From Clostridia bacterium (GTDB lineage Bacteria; Bacillota; Clostridia; Christensenellales; Borkfalkiaceae), in assembly GCA_017507045.1 (NCBI GenBank), contig JAFWBP010000002.1, forward strand, positions 1-56,371: a stretch of DNA of 56,371 nucleotides. Direction: 5' to 3'. Every line of letters begins with the position of its first letter. Within the stretch, counting starts at the first letter, position 1. This document shows, piece after piece, positions 34,515-43,965 of the stretch. Position numbers and translations under genes: made by a program. The notes beneath the pieces were generated by a model. The model was not told the DNA's origin and did not search any database. It saw nothing but the letters and a program-made list of their open reading frames with translations.

Positions 34515-36182
34515 TTAATTTGTGCCCGTTGTAGGGTTGGGATCCTCTTTCGGTGTAGGGTTCGCCGTGACGGTGACATAACCATCTACGCCTACCGTGC
34601 CAATGACTGCCCAACCGTTGAAGGTGTTGTTGCCGCTATCACGCAGGGGAACCTGCTGACTTCTGACTGCGATCTCCTCTTCTCCCACGATATCATTGTG
34701 GAGCGGAGTGTTGCCGCTGAGAAGACCGATGGCATAACCATCGTTTTTCCCGCTGGTGGTGTTGAGCGGAAGGTCCCCAAGATAGATGGTTCCCGAAACG
34801 TGCACGTTTCGGAACGTGGCACCTGCTTCGATCCTACCTGCCAAAAGGCCGTAGTTACCGCCCATTCGCGTGGTGTCGTTCTCGATATTGAAGGAAATAT
34901 TCTCGAAGTTGACGTTTTCGATTACTGCGCCGGAACCGATAGAACCGAACACGCCACCTACAGTAAGATCGTTGGAGCTCGTTTGCGAAGAGGCGATACC
35001 CGAGATCGTATAAACATTGTTATCCGCACTCTTGAAGGTGCCCGTGAAGTTCGCGAGGTTCCCTCTCCAATAGATCTTATTATCGTTTTCGGGAATCGTG
35101 ATATCGTTGTAGATCTCATAGCTGCCGCTTGCCGTGAAATTGTTCACAAGCTGCTCTGCCGTGCGAATATGATACCAATCGCCCGCGCGCCACGTGGTGT
35201 AGCAATCTACGATGGTGTTCTTAGCGGTGCCCGTTTCAAGATCGGTTTCGCCGTAGTGCGGAATAACGTCGGTAAAAGGCTGGTTCATCTCCTTATCGGC
35301 GTACACGCCTTCGATGGTGTATCCCGAACGCTTCATTGCGTTGTTGGGATAGCTCATCGTGCCGGCGCTTTCGTTCCAGGAGGGTATTGCGATCGAATCC
35401 CTATCTGCAGGCAACGTGCTCGTACCGTACTGCACCCATTCGCCACCTTCCGCTTCATACCAATAAGAATAGGAGAAGTTGGGGGCCCATGCCGCGTAAA
35501 GCGTCATCTCATAATAGGTGTTGCCCTTTTCATCCGTCTGCGTAACGTCTTCGAGCGTGCAGATATCCTTCTCGAAATCCCAGCGACCGCCGAAGCTGAA
35601 CGCCTGCGTTTTACCCGTAACGGAAACGAGCTCCGTAGCAAACAATTCGCCGTTGAGTAGATTGCCGTTTGCATCGTACTCCGGATCAACTTTAATGATG
35701 TTGCCGTTTGCATCGTATTCAGGGTCTTTCAAAATGAAATCGCCCTTTTCATCGGTGATGTACTGCTCAATGTTGCAACGGTTACCATCCTCATCGAGGG
35801 GGATCTCGTTGCCCTTTTCATCAAGTACGGCATTTCCCGAGCCATCCAACAGGATGCTGGGGTAGATCTCGCGGTACCAGCCGATCAGGAAATACCCTCT
35901 ACGTGAAACGATGCTCTTATGCGCAACGTTTCCGCGATCGGCATCTCCCGGCTCCAGGAGCTTGACGCCCCTTTCAACGTCGTCTTCATGGTAGCGATCG
36001 AACACGTTCATGTTGCCCGCGCTCGCCACAACGCCGCCGTTCTGATCAAACCGAATGACGACGGTGTAACCCTGCCCATGCAGACGCTCGTTCTCTTGAT
36101 TGACGGGGGCGCAAGCCGCAAGGACAAGCGTGCCAAGGAAGGCGACCCCGAGCCCGATCATTGCTTTCGTTCTCTTATTCAT
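34515..36182 (-). CDS. Surface lipoprotein with InlB-like and beta-helix-like segments
   Basis: A 555-residue lipoprotein; the signal ends LVLAAC, with the lipidated Cys near residue 24. An InlB B-repeat-like start (GYTVVIRFDQNGGV, later GYFLIGWYRE) is followed by two copies of a DPEYDANGN unit. A second InlB-like block (MTLYAAWAPN) comes next, then a GLUG/beta-helix-like stretch (VIENVNFENI, TFRNVHVSGTI). The start at 36182 is chosen for its GAGG 9 nt upstream; it overlaps the protease stop by 8 nt. The function is unknown. Position suggests it holds or guides peptides between the protease and the binding protein. Confidence 0.75.
   Translation of the reverse strand: MNKRTKAMIGLGVAFLGTLVLAACAPVNQENERLHGQGYTVVIRFDQNGGVVASAGNMNVFDRYHEDDVERGVKLLEPGDADRGNVAHKSIVSRRGYFLIGWYREIYPSILLDGSGNAVLDEKGNEIPLDEDGNRCNIEQYITDEKGDFILKDPEYDANGNIIKVDPEYDANGNLLNGELFATELVSVTGKTQAFSFGGRWDFEKDICTLEDVTQTDEKGNTYYEMTLYAAWAPNFSYSYWYEAEGGEWVQYGTSTLPADRDSIAIPSWNESAGTMSYPNNAMKRSGYTIEGVYADKEMNQPFTDVIPHYGETDLETGTAKNTIVDCYTTWRAGDWYHIRTAEQLVNNFTASGSYEIYNDITIPENDNKIYWRGNLANFTGTFKSADNNVYTISGIASSQTSSNDLTVGGVFGSIGSGAVIENVNFENISFNIENDTTRMGGNYGLLAGRIEAGATFRNVHVSGTIYLGDLPLNTTSGKNDGYAIGLLSGNTPLHNDIVGEEEIAVRSQQVPLRDSGNNTFNGWAVIGTVGVDGYVTVTANPTPKEDPNPTTGTN
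35640..35735 (-). repeat. Imperfect 36-nt tandem duplication inside the lipoprotein gene
   Basis: Two consecutive units encode DPEYDANGN with a short linker. The core GCCGTTTGCATCGTA appears twice on the plus strand in near-identical context. Confidence 0.65.
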
Positions 36183-39100
36183 CGCGTTCATCCTCATTCT
36201 TTTTCTTCTTCATGAAGAACCATGCCACACCACCGGCGATAGCCGCTGCACCGAGCACACTTGCCGTAACGATAATGGCGATCATTCCACCGTTATCGCT
36301 CGGTTCAGGCGGCAGAGGATCCTCCTGTTCAGGCGGGGTCGACTCCTGCTGGCGCTTGAGGTAGTTAATGGTGTTCTCCGCGCTCGTGAGCTTGGAATAG
36401 TTGGTAACGAGTGCCTGCTGCGCAGTGGTTGCGATCATGTTATAGAGCGCACGCGCTGCAACGACTTGCTCTTCATTGGTAAGGGCGATACGATCGGGCA
36501 GAGCCGCGATGGCTGCAATAGCTGCAAGCGTTGCATCTTCGGCCGCGGTGGGGCCATCGATGATCTGAGCGAAGTACTGGCTGTAGATAAAGGAATCGTA
36601 GTTGGTGCCGTTGAGGGGACGGATCATGACGAGCTGGCCATCCGTAAGGCCGATATAATCCTGGAAGTTTGCACCGTAGAAATAGGTAGCATTGTTAAGG
36701 TTCCACATCGCATACTTGAGGATATTCATCGCGTAAACGGTGGAGCCATCCCCCATCGTGAGTGCGTGGCTGCCGCCGTTTGAGGCACGTGCACCGGGGA
36801 TGGGAATGTAATTCACGCCGTCAGCTCTCGTTACGATTGTGTTCTGCCACGAAACATCGAACTGCTCTTCAAGGATGGGAGCCTTGATGCTCTTAAAGGT
36901 TACGACCTTGAGGTTCTCGCAACCGTAGAACGCCTTATCACCGATGGCGAGCAGGGTGCTCGGAAGCTCAACGGAGGAGACGTTGCTGCCAGCAAAGGCA
37001 TAGGAGGAGATGCGCGCCGTACCCTCTTCTACGGCGAAAGTACTGTGCTCCATCATCATAGGATAGCTTACGAGCTCAAGCTTGCCGTTCTCCAACATCT
37101 GATAGAGCGCGCCATTAATTACCTGCACAGTATCGGTGATCTCAAACGTGGTAGTGGACTTGCTTCCAACCACCTGGCCGTTGAAAATCTCGTTTTCCGT
37201 TTTCGTGAACGCGCCGATTGCGCACCCGAGGAAGGGATTTTCTCCCAGCTCCTCGAGATCCTCACCGAAGACGACGTTCGTGATGCCCGTTTGTGCAAAA
37301 GCGTAATCGCCAACGTAGGTTGCTGCGGCGAGATTGAGCTCTCCGCTGAGTGCAGTACCTTCAAACGCGCTTGCGCCGATATAAACCGCCTTATCAAGGT
37401 TGATGACGGATGCGAGCACGGAATTACCTTCGAATGCGCTATCCTCAATACGGACGCCGTTTTTGAGCTCAACCGCAGTAAGCGTGCCAACGGTTTTACC
37501 GCCTACAACCTTTGCGTTGGAAGCGAAGGCGAAAGGCCCGATCGTATCGACTCTGGAAAGATCAAGCTCTTCAAGGCTTGCGCCGAAGAACGCGCCCTCG
37601 CCGATGCTCGTGATGCGGCTGAGATCGATTTCCGTGAGCGGAGCGTTGATGAATGCGAGCGCAGGGATTTCGGTAATATTTCTGCCGAGCTTCACGCTCG
37701 CAAGATTAAGGTTATAGCCGAACGCCTGATTGCCAAGCTTTTCAAGGGAAGAAAGATCTACTTCGGTGAGAGCGGGAGCCTGCGCACCGTATGCACCCAG
37801 AGGATAGATCGTGCCGCCGCTGAACTGGTAGAGCGTCATCACCGCACCCGTGAAGGCGCCATCGCCAATCTCCACCGCTTTGGAGAGATCAATGCTTTCA
37901 AGCTTCCAATCAAGGTAGAAAGCACCCTCGCCGATGATTGCACCGGCACCGAGCTTCACCTCTTTGAGCATAAGCGCCGCGCTAAAGGCATAGGCGCCGA
38001 TGTTCGCATTGTCGCCAATGGTGACGGAGGTAAGCGAGGAATCGGAATTATAGAAGTTGTAGATAAAATTGCCGGAGTTATCAGCGTAGTAGAAGCCCAT
38101 TTCAGCAGGCGACTGGAAGGCCCCGAACCCGATCGTGGCATTATTGCCGATGGTAACGGCGGTGAGGCGGTTTGTAGAGAAGAAAGCGCCTTCGCCGATC
38201 ACCATACCGTCGCCAAGGGTGACAGAGGTGATATTCGTTCTTGCAAACGCATAGTTGCCGATAACCTTGAGATCATCGCTCAGCTGCGGCATGGTGGTGA
38301 GATTCGTCATCGCAAAAGCGTAATCGCCGATTTCTTCGAGCGTGCCCAGCCTGAGCGTTTGTGAGCGCAGTGCGGTGCAGCCGTAGAATGCGTTGTTGCC
38401 GACCGAGGTGACATCGGGCATGTTCACCGTTACGAGCCGTGCGTTACCGGAGAAGGCGTTTGCGCCGATCTTCGTAACGCCCTGAAGCGCGAAGCTCGTG
38501 ATGTTGGGGAGAGTGTACACAAGGGTATCCCCTGCCGAATTCAAAAGGTACGCGCCATCCCCTCTTGCGCTGAAGTTGGGGTTGCCCGTGCGAACGTTGA
38601 ACGTTTCGAGCGAGGTGCCCGTGAAGGCATTCAAACCAACCGATTCAACGTCTCTACCGAGCGTGACGCTCTTGAGAAGTTCGCAACCGAGGAATACGCC
38701 ATCCGGAATAACTGCGGCGTTGATCGAGATAGAGAGCAGATATCTGCAATCCATAAACGCGTATTTGCCGAGCTGAACGCTGCCGGCTGCAATATTCGCT
38801 TGCGCGAGGTTGGTTTCCGCAAAGGCGTAAGCGCCTATGGATTGTGCCGTTGCAGGAAGGCTGATTTCCGTGAGTCCGGTGCCGCGGAATGCGTTATCGC
38901 CGATTGCCGTCATGCTGGCGAATTGATCTGCAGTGACCTCTCTGAGAGGAACACGCTCATCGTTGGAGATGATTTCGTAAGTTTCCGGATCGCGGATAAC
39001 GCCGGGAGCGAAGGTATCCTTGTTGACGAACTTGACGTGCTCGAGGCCTGTGATCTTTGAAAGACTCGTACAACCCATGAATGCACCGGCGGAGATCTTG

Positions 39101-42100
39101 CGAAGTGTGCTTGGAAGGACGATCTCATACAAGTTCTTCATGCCCGCAAAAGCGTACGCACCGATAGTTTCAACGCCTTCGGGAATGACGATCTTCTTGA
39201 TATCCTGGTTATCACCGTGGTACCAAGGCTTTCTGATAGAAGGATCCTCTTCGGTGATGACATCGCCCTCGGATTCGAACTTGGGAATGTACTCGTAGCC
39301 CGAGAAGGCGTACTGATAAATTTCGGTGAAGGCGAGGGACTCGGGAATTTCCAGCGTGCCGTTCGCATCGCCGCCGCCCGTGTAGCGCATAAGATACGGG
39401 CCATTGCGCTCGTAGGGATTCTTAACGGAAATATCAATCTTTTCGCTCTTTTCCGTTTTGTTGTTCATGATAACGCGGACGGTGACGGAGGAGATACCCT
39501 CGGTAACCGCAGTGATCTTGCCGTTCTCATCTACCTTTACGATGTTTTCGTTACCGCTGATAAACTCAACGTATACATCATCGGGGAAGTAGGTTTCGAG
39601 CAAGTAATTAATGGTAACCTGCTCGCTCGGGAACATGGAGAGGGCAAAAGACTTCTGGCTTGCGGAGAACGGCGTAATGCTTCCCGTAAGGCCGATTTCG
39701 CGATCGGAATTCACCACGAAATAGAAAGCATAGTTCGTTTCATAGCCAGTGAGACGGAAATTTTTAACAACCGTTTTATCGTATTCCAATTCGCCAGCCG
39801 CAAGTTCTCTTACCTTAACGGTGAGCACTGCAGAAACATTGGGATCGGAAGGACTGGTTGCCGTGACCGTTGCCGTGCCCGGGGCGACTGCATAGAGCTT
39901 ACCGTCTACGATACGGACGACGTTTTCATCGCTGCTCGTGTATTCAAGCGTTTCCTTCCATTCGGTGGCAGGGAATATCTGCGGATCGAGTGTGTAAACT
40001 TCGTTGGGAACGAGCGTAACGCCGAAGGCATCTTCAGCGATGGGGTTGCCCTGCGCATCCTGCATCTCGGAGAAATAGATGTGGCGAATAGAATCGGGCA
40101 ACCTTACTTCATAGTAAGCGGAGTTCATCGCATAGTCGTACGTAATCAGAACGAAGGTATCCTTATTGGCAGACTTTGCGAAGTTTCCGATGTGATCGGT
40201 GAGCTCAAATACAACTTCCGTGGTGGAATTGAACTCGCCCTGAATGGGTGTGAGGTAGCGGTTGAAGGAACCGAGAATGTATCCGTTTTCGCCCGAAGCC
40301 ATGGTTCCCTCGTACACGTAGCCAACATCCGCCGCCATGGCGTAATGGTTATCATAGATGTACGCGCGCGCAAACAATTTGGTTTTCGGCGTGGCGCCTG
40401 AACGGTCGATTTCCGTGTAGAACTCAACATCGGTAAGGACGGGAGCCTGGAAATCGGTGACGAACGGGAACTCGAATACATCACGCTTGTTCTGCTGTTC
40501 GCCCGGATAATCGAGATATGCCTCTGCACGCACAACGTACTGCGTGTTATTCTTTAAATCGAGGTCGGCAATGCGGAAATCTACGTCGATGAAGGAAGGC
40601 GTGCCGCCGTGGACGGACTTGCGTTGGTTATATTCCGTCTTCGTCCAGATGACTTCACCCGTAGTAGAATCGGTAACCGAGATCTCAACGCGCTTGGCGC
40701 CGCGGAGCATACCTGCATAAATACCGTAGATATAGTTGACCGCATCCTCCTGGTTGGACATGGAAACGTACTTTCTATCTGCGGAGATCTGCGGCGAGGA
40801 AGGATCCTGCACGAAGTAATAGGAGCCGAGATAGCTGATATAATCATCGTAAAGGCCGCCCATAGGGATCGTTGCGAAAACATCGGGAAGCGTTTTATCA
40901 AGCGTTGCGATGGAATTATCGCGATCATCCTTATCCGTTTCGAAATAATCGAGGTCGAAAATGGGAGCCTCCGTCCAATCACCGTAGAAGGCGAGGTAAG
41001 GCACGTTGAGGGAAACGGTATTGCCGGCGGACGTAGGCTTGAGCGTGACGAAGCCCTCCACGTACATGCCGTTCTCGAAGGACTGATCGAGATACTGCTT
41101 ATCGGAATCGCTCAAAAGGATGCGGACGACGACCGTAGCCGTGCCGTTGCCGGCTACCGTGACAACGTTGCTGTTTTGTTCATTGGTACCGTTACCGGAA
41201 ACGCTTTCAACGGTAACCTTGGCGCCCTCGAGGATATAGCCCTCTTCCGTGACGGTTGTGGCACCTTTGTGCGTCTTCGTCTTGCTGACGCCTTCCGTCA
41301 TGACGATGGCGCCTACATCGTAGCTGAGCGAGGAGCTACTGATATTAACGATGTTGAACTTGAGCTCGTAATCGCCCGAACGCAACTTATCATCGCCGAA
41401 TTCAATCTTTGCCTTATCAATAATTTGGTTCGTGAAACGCGCGCTCGCACTCGTGGAGTTGGAGGTTGCGATCGAGGCATCGTTGCGGGCAAACGTCGTG
41501 ATGAATGCAGGTGCAGTTGTGGATTTGGTGAGGTTGGCAAGGCCCGCGCCCTGCTTGCGCACCGAATAAGGAAGTCCGTTTACGTTATACGCAATATCCG
41601 TGGTGGACATCATCATCTGATTGACGCGCTCCATGACCTGCGTTGCATTGAGCTGAGGGAACTTCTCTTTAACGTACTGGCGGATGAGCGCAGTAACGCC
41701 AGCCTGGTTGGGCGCCGCCATGGAAGTACCGGAAAGGCGATCGTAATCCTGGCCGGGAATTGCAGAGAGAATATCGCCGCCGTGTGCCGTGATCTCGGGC
41801 TTGATGCGCAGATCGGGCGTGGGGCCCCACGAAGAGAAGTTGGACATGAAGGGACCTGCAACCTGCGAGCGGCTGATATGGATCTTACCCGTGGACTGCG
41901 CAGCCAGCATCTCGCCGTTATCCTGCGAAATGGAGCAGACAGCGATCGTAACGTTGCCGACCGTCATCGTGATATCACCTGAAACGTTGTTGTAGATTAT
42001 TACGCCGATCGCGCCCTTGTTTTGTGCGATGCGTGCCTTCTCTTCGAAGGTGGTATCGCCACGGCGAACGAGAGCGATCTTACCGGTAACATCGCGCCCT

Positions 42101-43563
42101 TCGTAATCGCCGCTGCGGCCAACGCCCTTGATGGTGACGTATTCGAAATCTTGCTCGTCGACGCCATCGGGAAGAAGATCATCAACGAAATTTCTCGTTT
42201 CGGAGGCTGCATCTGCAGATTCCGTGAAGTACATGATCTGGTTGTTGAACGTGAGGTAAGAAGTCTTCACGCCGGAGATGGATGCTACGGCGAGTGCAGA
42301 TGCATACGAACCGGGCGAGCCGATCGTAGCGGAATCGGGATTGGAAGTGAGCCCGAGGTTACCGTTCTTTTCAGAGCTGAAGGAGGAATTGTAATCGTTG
42401 GAGGCAGCGGCAACCAAGCTGATGCCGTGCTCCGCAAGAGCGCTATAGACCTGTGATTCGCGATCTTCCGACTCCTCGGTGAAGCCTGCGGAAGAGCCGA
42501 GGGACATGTTGATAACGTCCACTTCAAGCTTCACACAATCCTCAAGGGCGGCAAGGATCCACGACCATTTTGCACCCGTTTGCGTATCCGAAAACACCTT
42601 CATGAATGCAAGCTGTGCGTTGGGCGCAACGCCGATGATCTCATCGTCATTACCAACGATGATACCCGAAACGTGCGTACCGTGTTCGCTTTCAAGGGGG
42701 TAAACATCGGAATCCGAATCAGCGTAATCGTAGCCGTAGGGCACCTTTTCGTTGATGTATACATCGGCAGCGGAAAGGCGCGGCGTGGTTTCTGCGGCGC
42801 GAAGGGAAGAAATCTTCCCGCTGAGCGTTTGCGGCGTCATAACGAGGTTATCCGACGTAAAGCGAGCGGGATCGAACGCAGTGTGCGTGTAATCAAGGCC
42901 GGTATCGAGGACGGCGATAACCGTACCCGTACCGTCGTACTGGGAATCGTTTTTGAAGATACCCGTCTCGTACACGTTGACATCGTTCTCCACGAGCTGC
43001 GCTTCCGCTTCGGCATATACTTCGCTGATGGTAGCCTCGAAGTTGCTACCGCTTAAGGAGGACTTGAGCTTGAAATAATCCCCCGCCTTTAACACGACTT
43101 CAAATCCGCCGAGCAGCGTATCGTAATCGGCGGCATAGGAGAACCGAACGCCCGATTTTTCAAGGAGCGCTTTCGCCTGATTGTTGTTGCTGCGAATGTT
43201 TCGCAAAACTTCTGCGCCCTTGGCAGACGAGGTGAAATCGACGACCGTTTCATAACGTGAAAGGCTGCTCTGCGCATCGTATGCGGAGAGCAGAGCTTCA
43301 TCCGTCGTTTTGACGATGACGGAGATCTCATCATCTTCAGCGAGACCATCGGGCAATTTCTGAACGACGGTGGTATCGAGCTTGGACTTGAGCCCCGTAT
43401 CGAGCTCGCCCTCGAACGCAGAGACGACGGGCGCATCGCCCATTTGCGCTCCGTGAATGGTGCCCGCGGCGGGCAAAATCTGAGACACGATCAAGGTGCC
43501 CGCCATGAGCGCCGTAATCGTGCCGAGAGCCATTTTTCTGAGCATGTTTGAGGATTTTGTCAT
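36175..43563 (-). CDS. Giant membrane-anchored S8 (subtilisin-like) protease with leucine-rich repeats
   Basis: A 2462-residue surface protein. After a signal peptide (about 1-40) and a propeptide-like part come the peptidase residues D220 (AVLDTGLDYTH), H294 (SEHGTHVSG) and S614 (SGTSMAAP), with a PA-type insert at about 470-560. Beta-sandwich regions follow, including two Big_2-like domains at about 1180-1380. BspA-type LRR_5 repeats occupy about 1385-2240 (IGDYAFA-like units). After a further region, a membrane helix near 2425-2450 ends in KKKKNEDERDE. There is no LPXTG motif. It should cleave proteins outside the cell. It is the first gene of the Opp operon. Confidence 0.93.
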   Translation of the reverse strand: MTKSSNMLRKMALGTITALMAGTLIVSQILPAAGTIHGAQMGDAPVVSAFEGELDTGLKSKLDTTVVQKLPDGLAEDDEISVIVKTTDEALLSAYDAQSSLSRYETVVDFTSSAKGAEVLRNIRSNNNQAKALLEKSGVRFSYAADYDTLLGGFEVVLKAGDYFKLKSSLSGSNFEATISEVYAEAEAQLVENDVNVYETGIFKNDSQYDGTGTVIAVLDTGLDYTHTAFDPARFTSDNLVMTPQTLSGKISSLRAAETTPRLSAADVYINEKVPYGYDYADSDSDVYPLESEHGTHVSGIIVGNDDEIIGVAPNAQLAFMKVFSDTQTGAKWSWILAALEDCVKLEVDVINMSLGSSAGFTEESEDRESQVYSALAEHGISLVAAASNDYNSSFSSEKNGNLGLTSNPDSATIGSPGSYASALAVASISGVKTSYLTFNNQIMYFTESADAASETRNFVDDLLPDGVDEQDFEYVTIKGVGRSGDYEGRDVTGKIALVRRGDTTFEEKARIAQNKGAIGVIIYNNVSGDITMTVGNVTIAVCSISQDNGEMLAAQSTGKIHISRSQVAGPFMSNFSSWGPTPDLRIKPEITAHGGDILSAIPGQDYDRLSGTSMAAPNQAGVTALIRQYVKEKFPQLNATQVMERVNQMMMSTTDIAYNVNGLPYSVRKQGAGLANLTKSTTAPAFITTFARNDASIATSNSTSASARFTNQIIDKAKIEFGDDKLRSGDYELKFNIVNISSSSLSYDVGAIVMTEGVSKTKTHKGATTVTEEGYILEGAKVTVESVSGNGTNEQNSNVVTVAGNGTATVVVRILLSDSDKQYLDQSFENGMYVEGFVTLKPTSAGNTVSLNVPYLAFYGDWTEAPIFDLDYFETDKDDRDNSIATLDKTLPDVFATIPMGGLYDDYISYLGSYYFVQDPSSPQISADRKYVSMSNQEDAVNYIYGIYAGMLRGAKRVEISVTDSTTGEVIWTKTEYNQRKSVHGGTPSFIDVDFRIADLDLKNNTQYVVRAEAYLDYPGEQQNKRDVFEFPFVTDFQAPVLTDVEFYTEIDRSGATPKTKLFARAYIYDNHYAMAADVGYVYEGTMASGENGYILGSFNRYLTPIQGEFNSTTEVVFELTDHIGNFAKSANKDTFVLITYDYAMNSAYYEVRLPDSIRHIYFSEMQDAQGNPIAEDAFGVTLVPNEVYTLDPQIFPATEWKETLEYTSSDENVVRIVDGKLYAVAPGTATVTATSPSDPNVSAVLTVKVRELAAGELEYDKTVVKNFRLTGYETNYAFYFVVNSDREIGLTGSITPFSASQKSFALSMFPSEQVTINYLLETYFPDDVYVEFISGNENIVKVDENGKITAVTEGISSVTVRVIMNNKTEKSEKIDISVKNPYERNGPYLMRYTGGGDANGTLEIPESLAFTEIYQYAFSGYEYIPKFESEGDVITEEDPSIRKPWYHGDNQDIKKIVIPEGVETIGAYAFAGMKNLYEIVLPSTLRKISAGAFMGCTSLSKITGLEHVKFVNKDTFAPGVIRDPETYEIISNDERVPLREVTADQFASMTAIGDNAFRGTGLTEISLPATAQSIGAYAFAETNLAQANIAAGSVQLGKYAFMDCRYLLSISINAAVIPDGVFLGCELLKSVTLGRDVESVGLNAFTGTSLETFNVRTGNPNFSARGDGAYLLNSAGDTLVYTLPNITSFALQGVTKIGANAFSGNARLVTVNMPDVTSVGNNAFYGCTALRSQTLRLGTLEEIGDYAFAMTNLTTMPQLSDDLKVIGNYAFARTNITSVTLGDGMVIGEGAFFSTNRLTAVTIGNNATIGFGAFQSPAEMGFYYADNSGNFIYNFYNSDSSLTSVTIGDNANIGAYAFSAALMLKEVKLGAGAIIGEGAFYLDWKLESIDLSKAVEIGDGAFTGAVMTLYQFSGGTIYPLGAYGAQAPALTEVDLSSLEKLGNQAFGYNLNLASVKLGRNITEIPALAFINAPLTEIDLSRITSIGEGAFFGASLEELDLSRVDTIGPFAFASNAKVVGGKTVGTLTAVELKNGVRIEDSAFEGNSVLASVINLDKAVYIGASAFEGTALSGELNLAAATYVGDYAFAQTGITNVVFGEDLEELGENPFLGCAIGAFTKTENEIFNGQVVGSKSTTTFEITDTVQVINGALYQMLENGKLELVSYPMMMEHSTFAVEEGTARISSYAFAGSNVSSVELPSTLLAIGDKAFYGCENLKVVTFKSIKAPILEEQFDVSWQNTIVTRADGVNYIPIPGARASNGGSHALTMGDGSTVYAMNILKYAMWNLNNATYFYGANFQDYIGLTDGQLVMIRPLNGTNYDSFIYSQYFAQIIDGPTAAEDATLAAIAAIAALPDRIALTNEEQVVAARALYNMIATTAQQALVTNYSKLTSAENTINYLKRQQESTPPEQEDPLPPEPSDNGGMIAIIVTASVLGAAAIAGGVAWFFMKKKKNEDERDE

Positions 43564-43602
43564 GATGTTTGCTACTTCCTGCGTGGATTTTTTACTTTCG
43601 TT

Positions 43603-43663
43603 CTCGGAATTTTCCGAGTATTCCCACAGCGCGTGCGCATAAATAAAATTACGATCGCACGCG
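43603..43663 (-). promoter_or_regulatory. Two hairpins in the protease 5' leader
   Basis: CTCGGAA/TTCCGAG (43603-43618) and CGCGTGCG/CGCACGCG (43630-43637 with 43656-43663) are perfect stems in the ~118-nt leader. They may stabilise the long message. Confidence 0.55.
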
Positions 43664-43687
43664 TTCTATAACTAATGCGGTGCTGAA

Positions 43688-43717
43688 ATTATATCATACA
43701 AGGGCGGAACCTGTCAA
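43688..43717 (-). promoter_or_regulatory. Strong promoter of the protease-Opp operon
   Basis: Consensus TTGACA (43712-43717), an 18-nt spacer and TATAAT (43688-43693) on the minus strand. No other clear promoter was seen inside the following ~17 kb of same-strand genes. Confidence 0.85.
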
Positions 43718-43770
43718 ACGCTTTCCTTTCCGAATTCGAATATGATGTTTTTGTAATTTATTCACAAAAT

Positions 43771-43807
43771 GGAGACTTTTTTGTTCAAAATGAACCAAAA
43801 AGCCTCC
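43771..43807 (-). terminator. 17-bp inverted repeat downstream of yfbR
   Basis: Arms 43771-43787 and 43791-43807 pair around a 3-nt loop. As minus-strand RNA there are 15 Watson-Crick pairs and one wobble. It probably ends or protects the yfbR message. The rest of 43718-43965 is A/T-rich and shows no gene. Confidence 0.6.
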
Positions 43808-43965
43808 CAAATTCTCTCGAAAACGTATCCATTTTCACACGGTTATCACATTTCTATTCCTCAAAATTTGGCGCAATTGTCAAAATTTGCAAATGAAAAA
43901 TTTATAAATGCAAAAAAATCCGCCGTTTATGAGTATATGCATTTTTGCGGAATTCTATCAGCGCC

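Noticed and set aside
31602..35660. 1352-codon plus-strand frame
   Set aside because: It runs antisense to the binding-protein and lipoprotein genes, which have signal peptides, ribosome-binding sites and family motifs. It has no recognisable domain.
35640..35735. DPEYDANGN duplication as a sign of an RHS/YD-repeat toxin
   Set aside because: Only two units exist and there is no RHS core or toxin domain; the gene is a lipoprotein in a transport operon.
39217..41982. Long plus-strand frames opposite the protease gene
   Set aside because: Antisense shadows without ribosome-binding sites or domains; the protease frame is supported by catalytic motifs and repeats.
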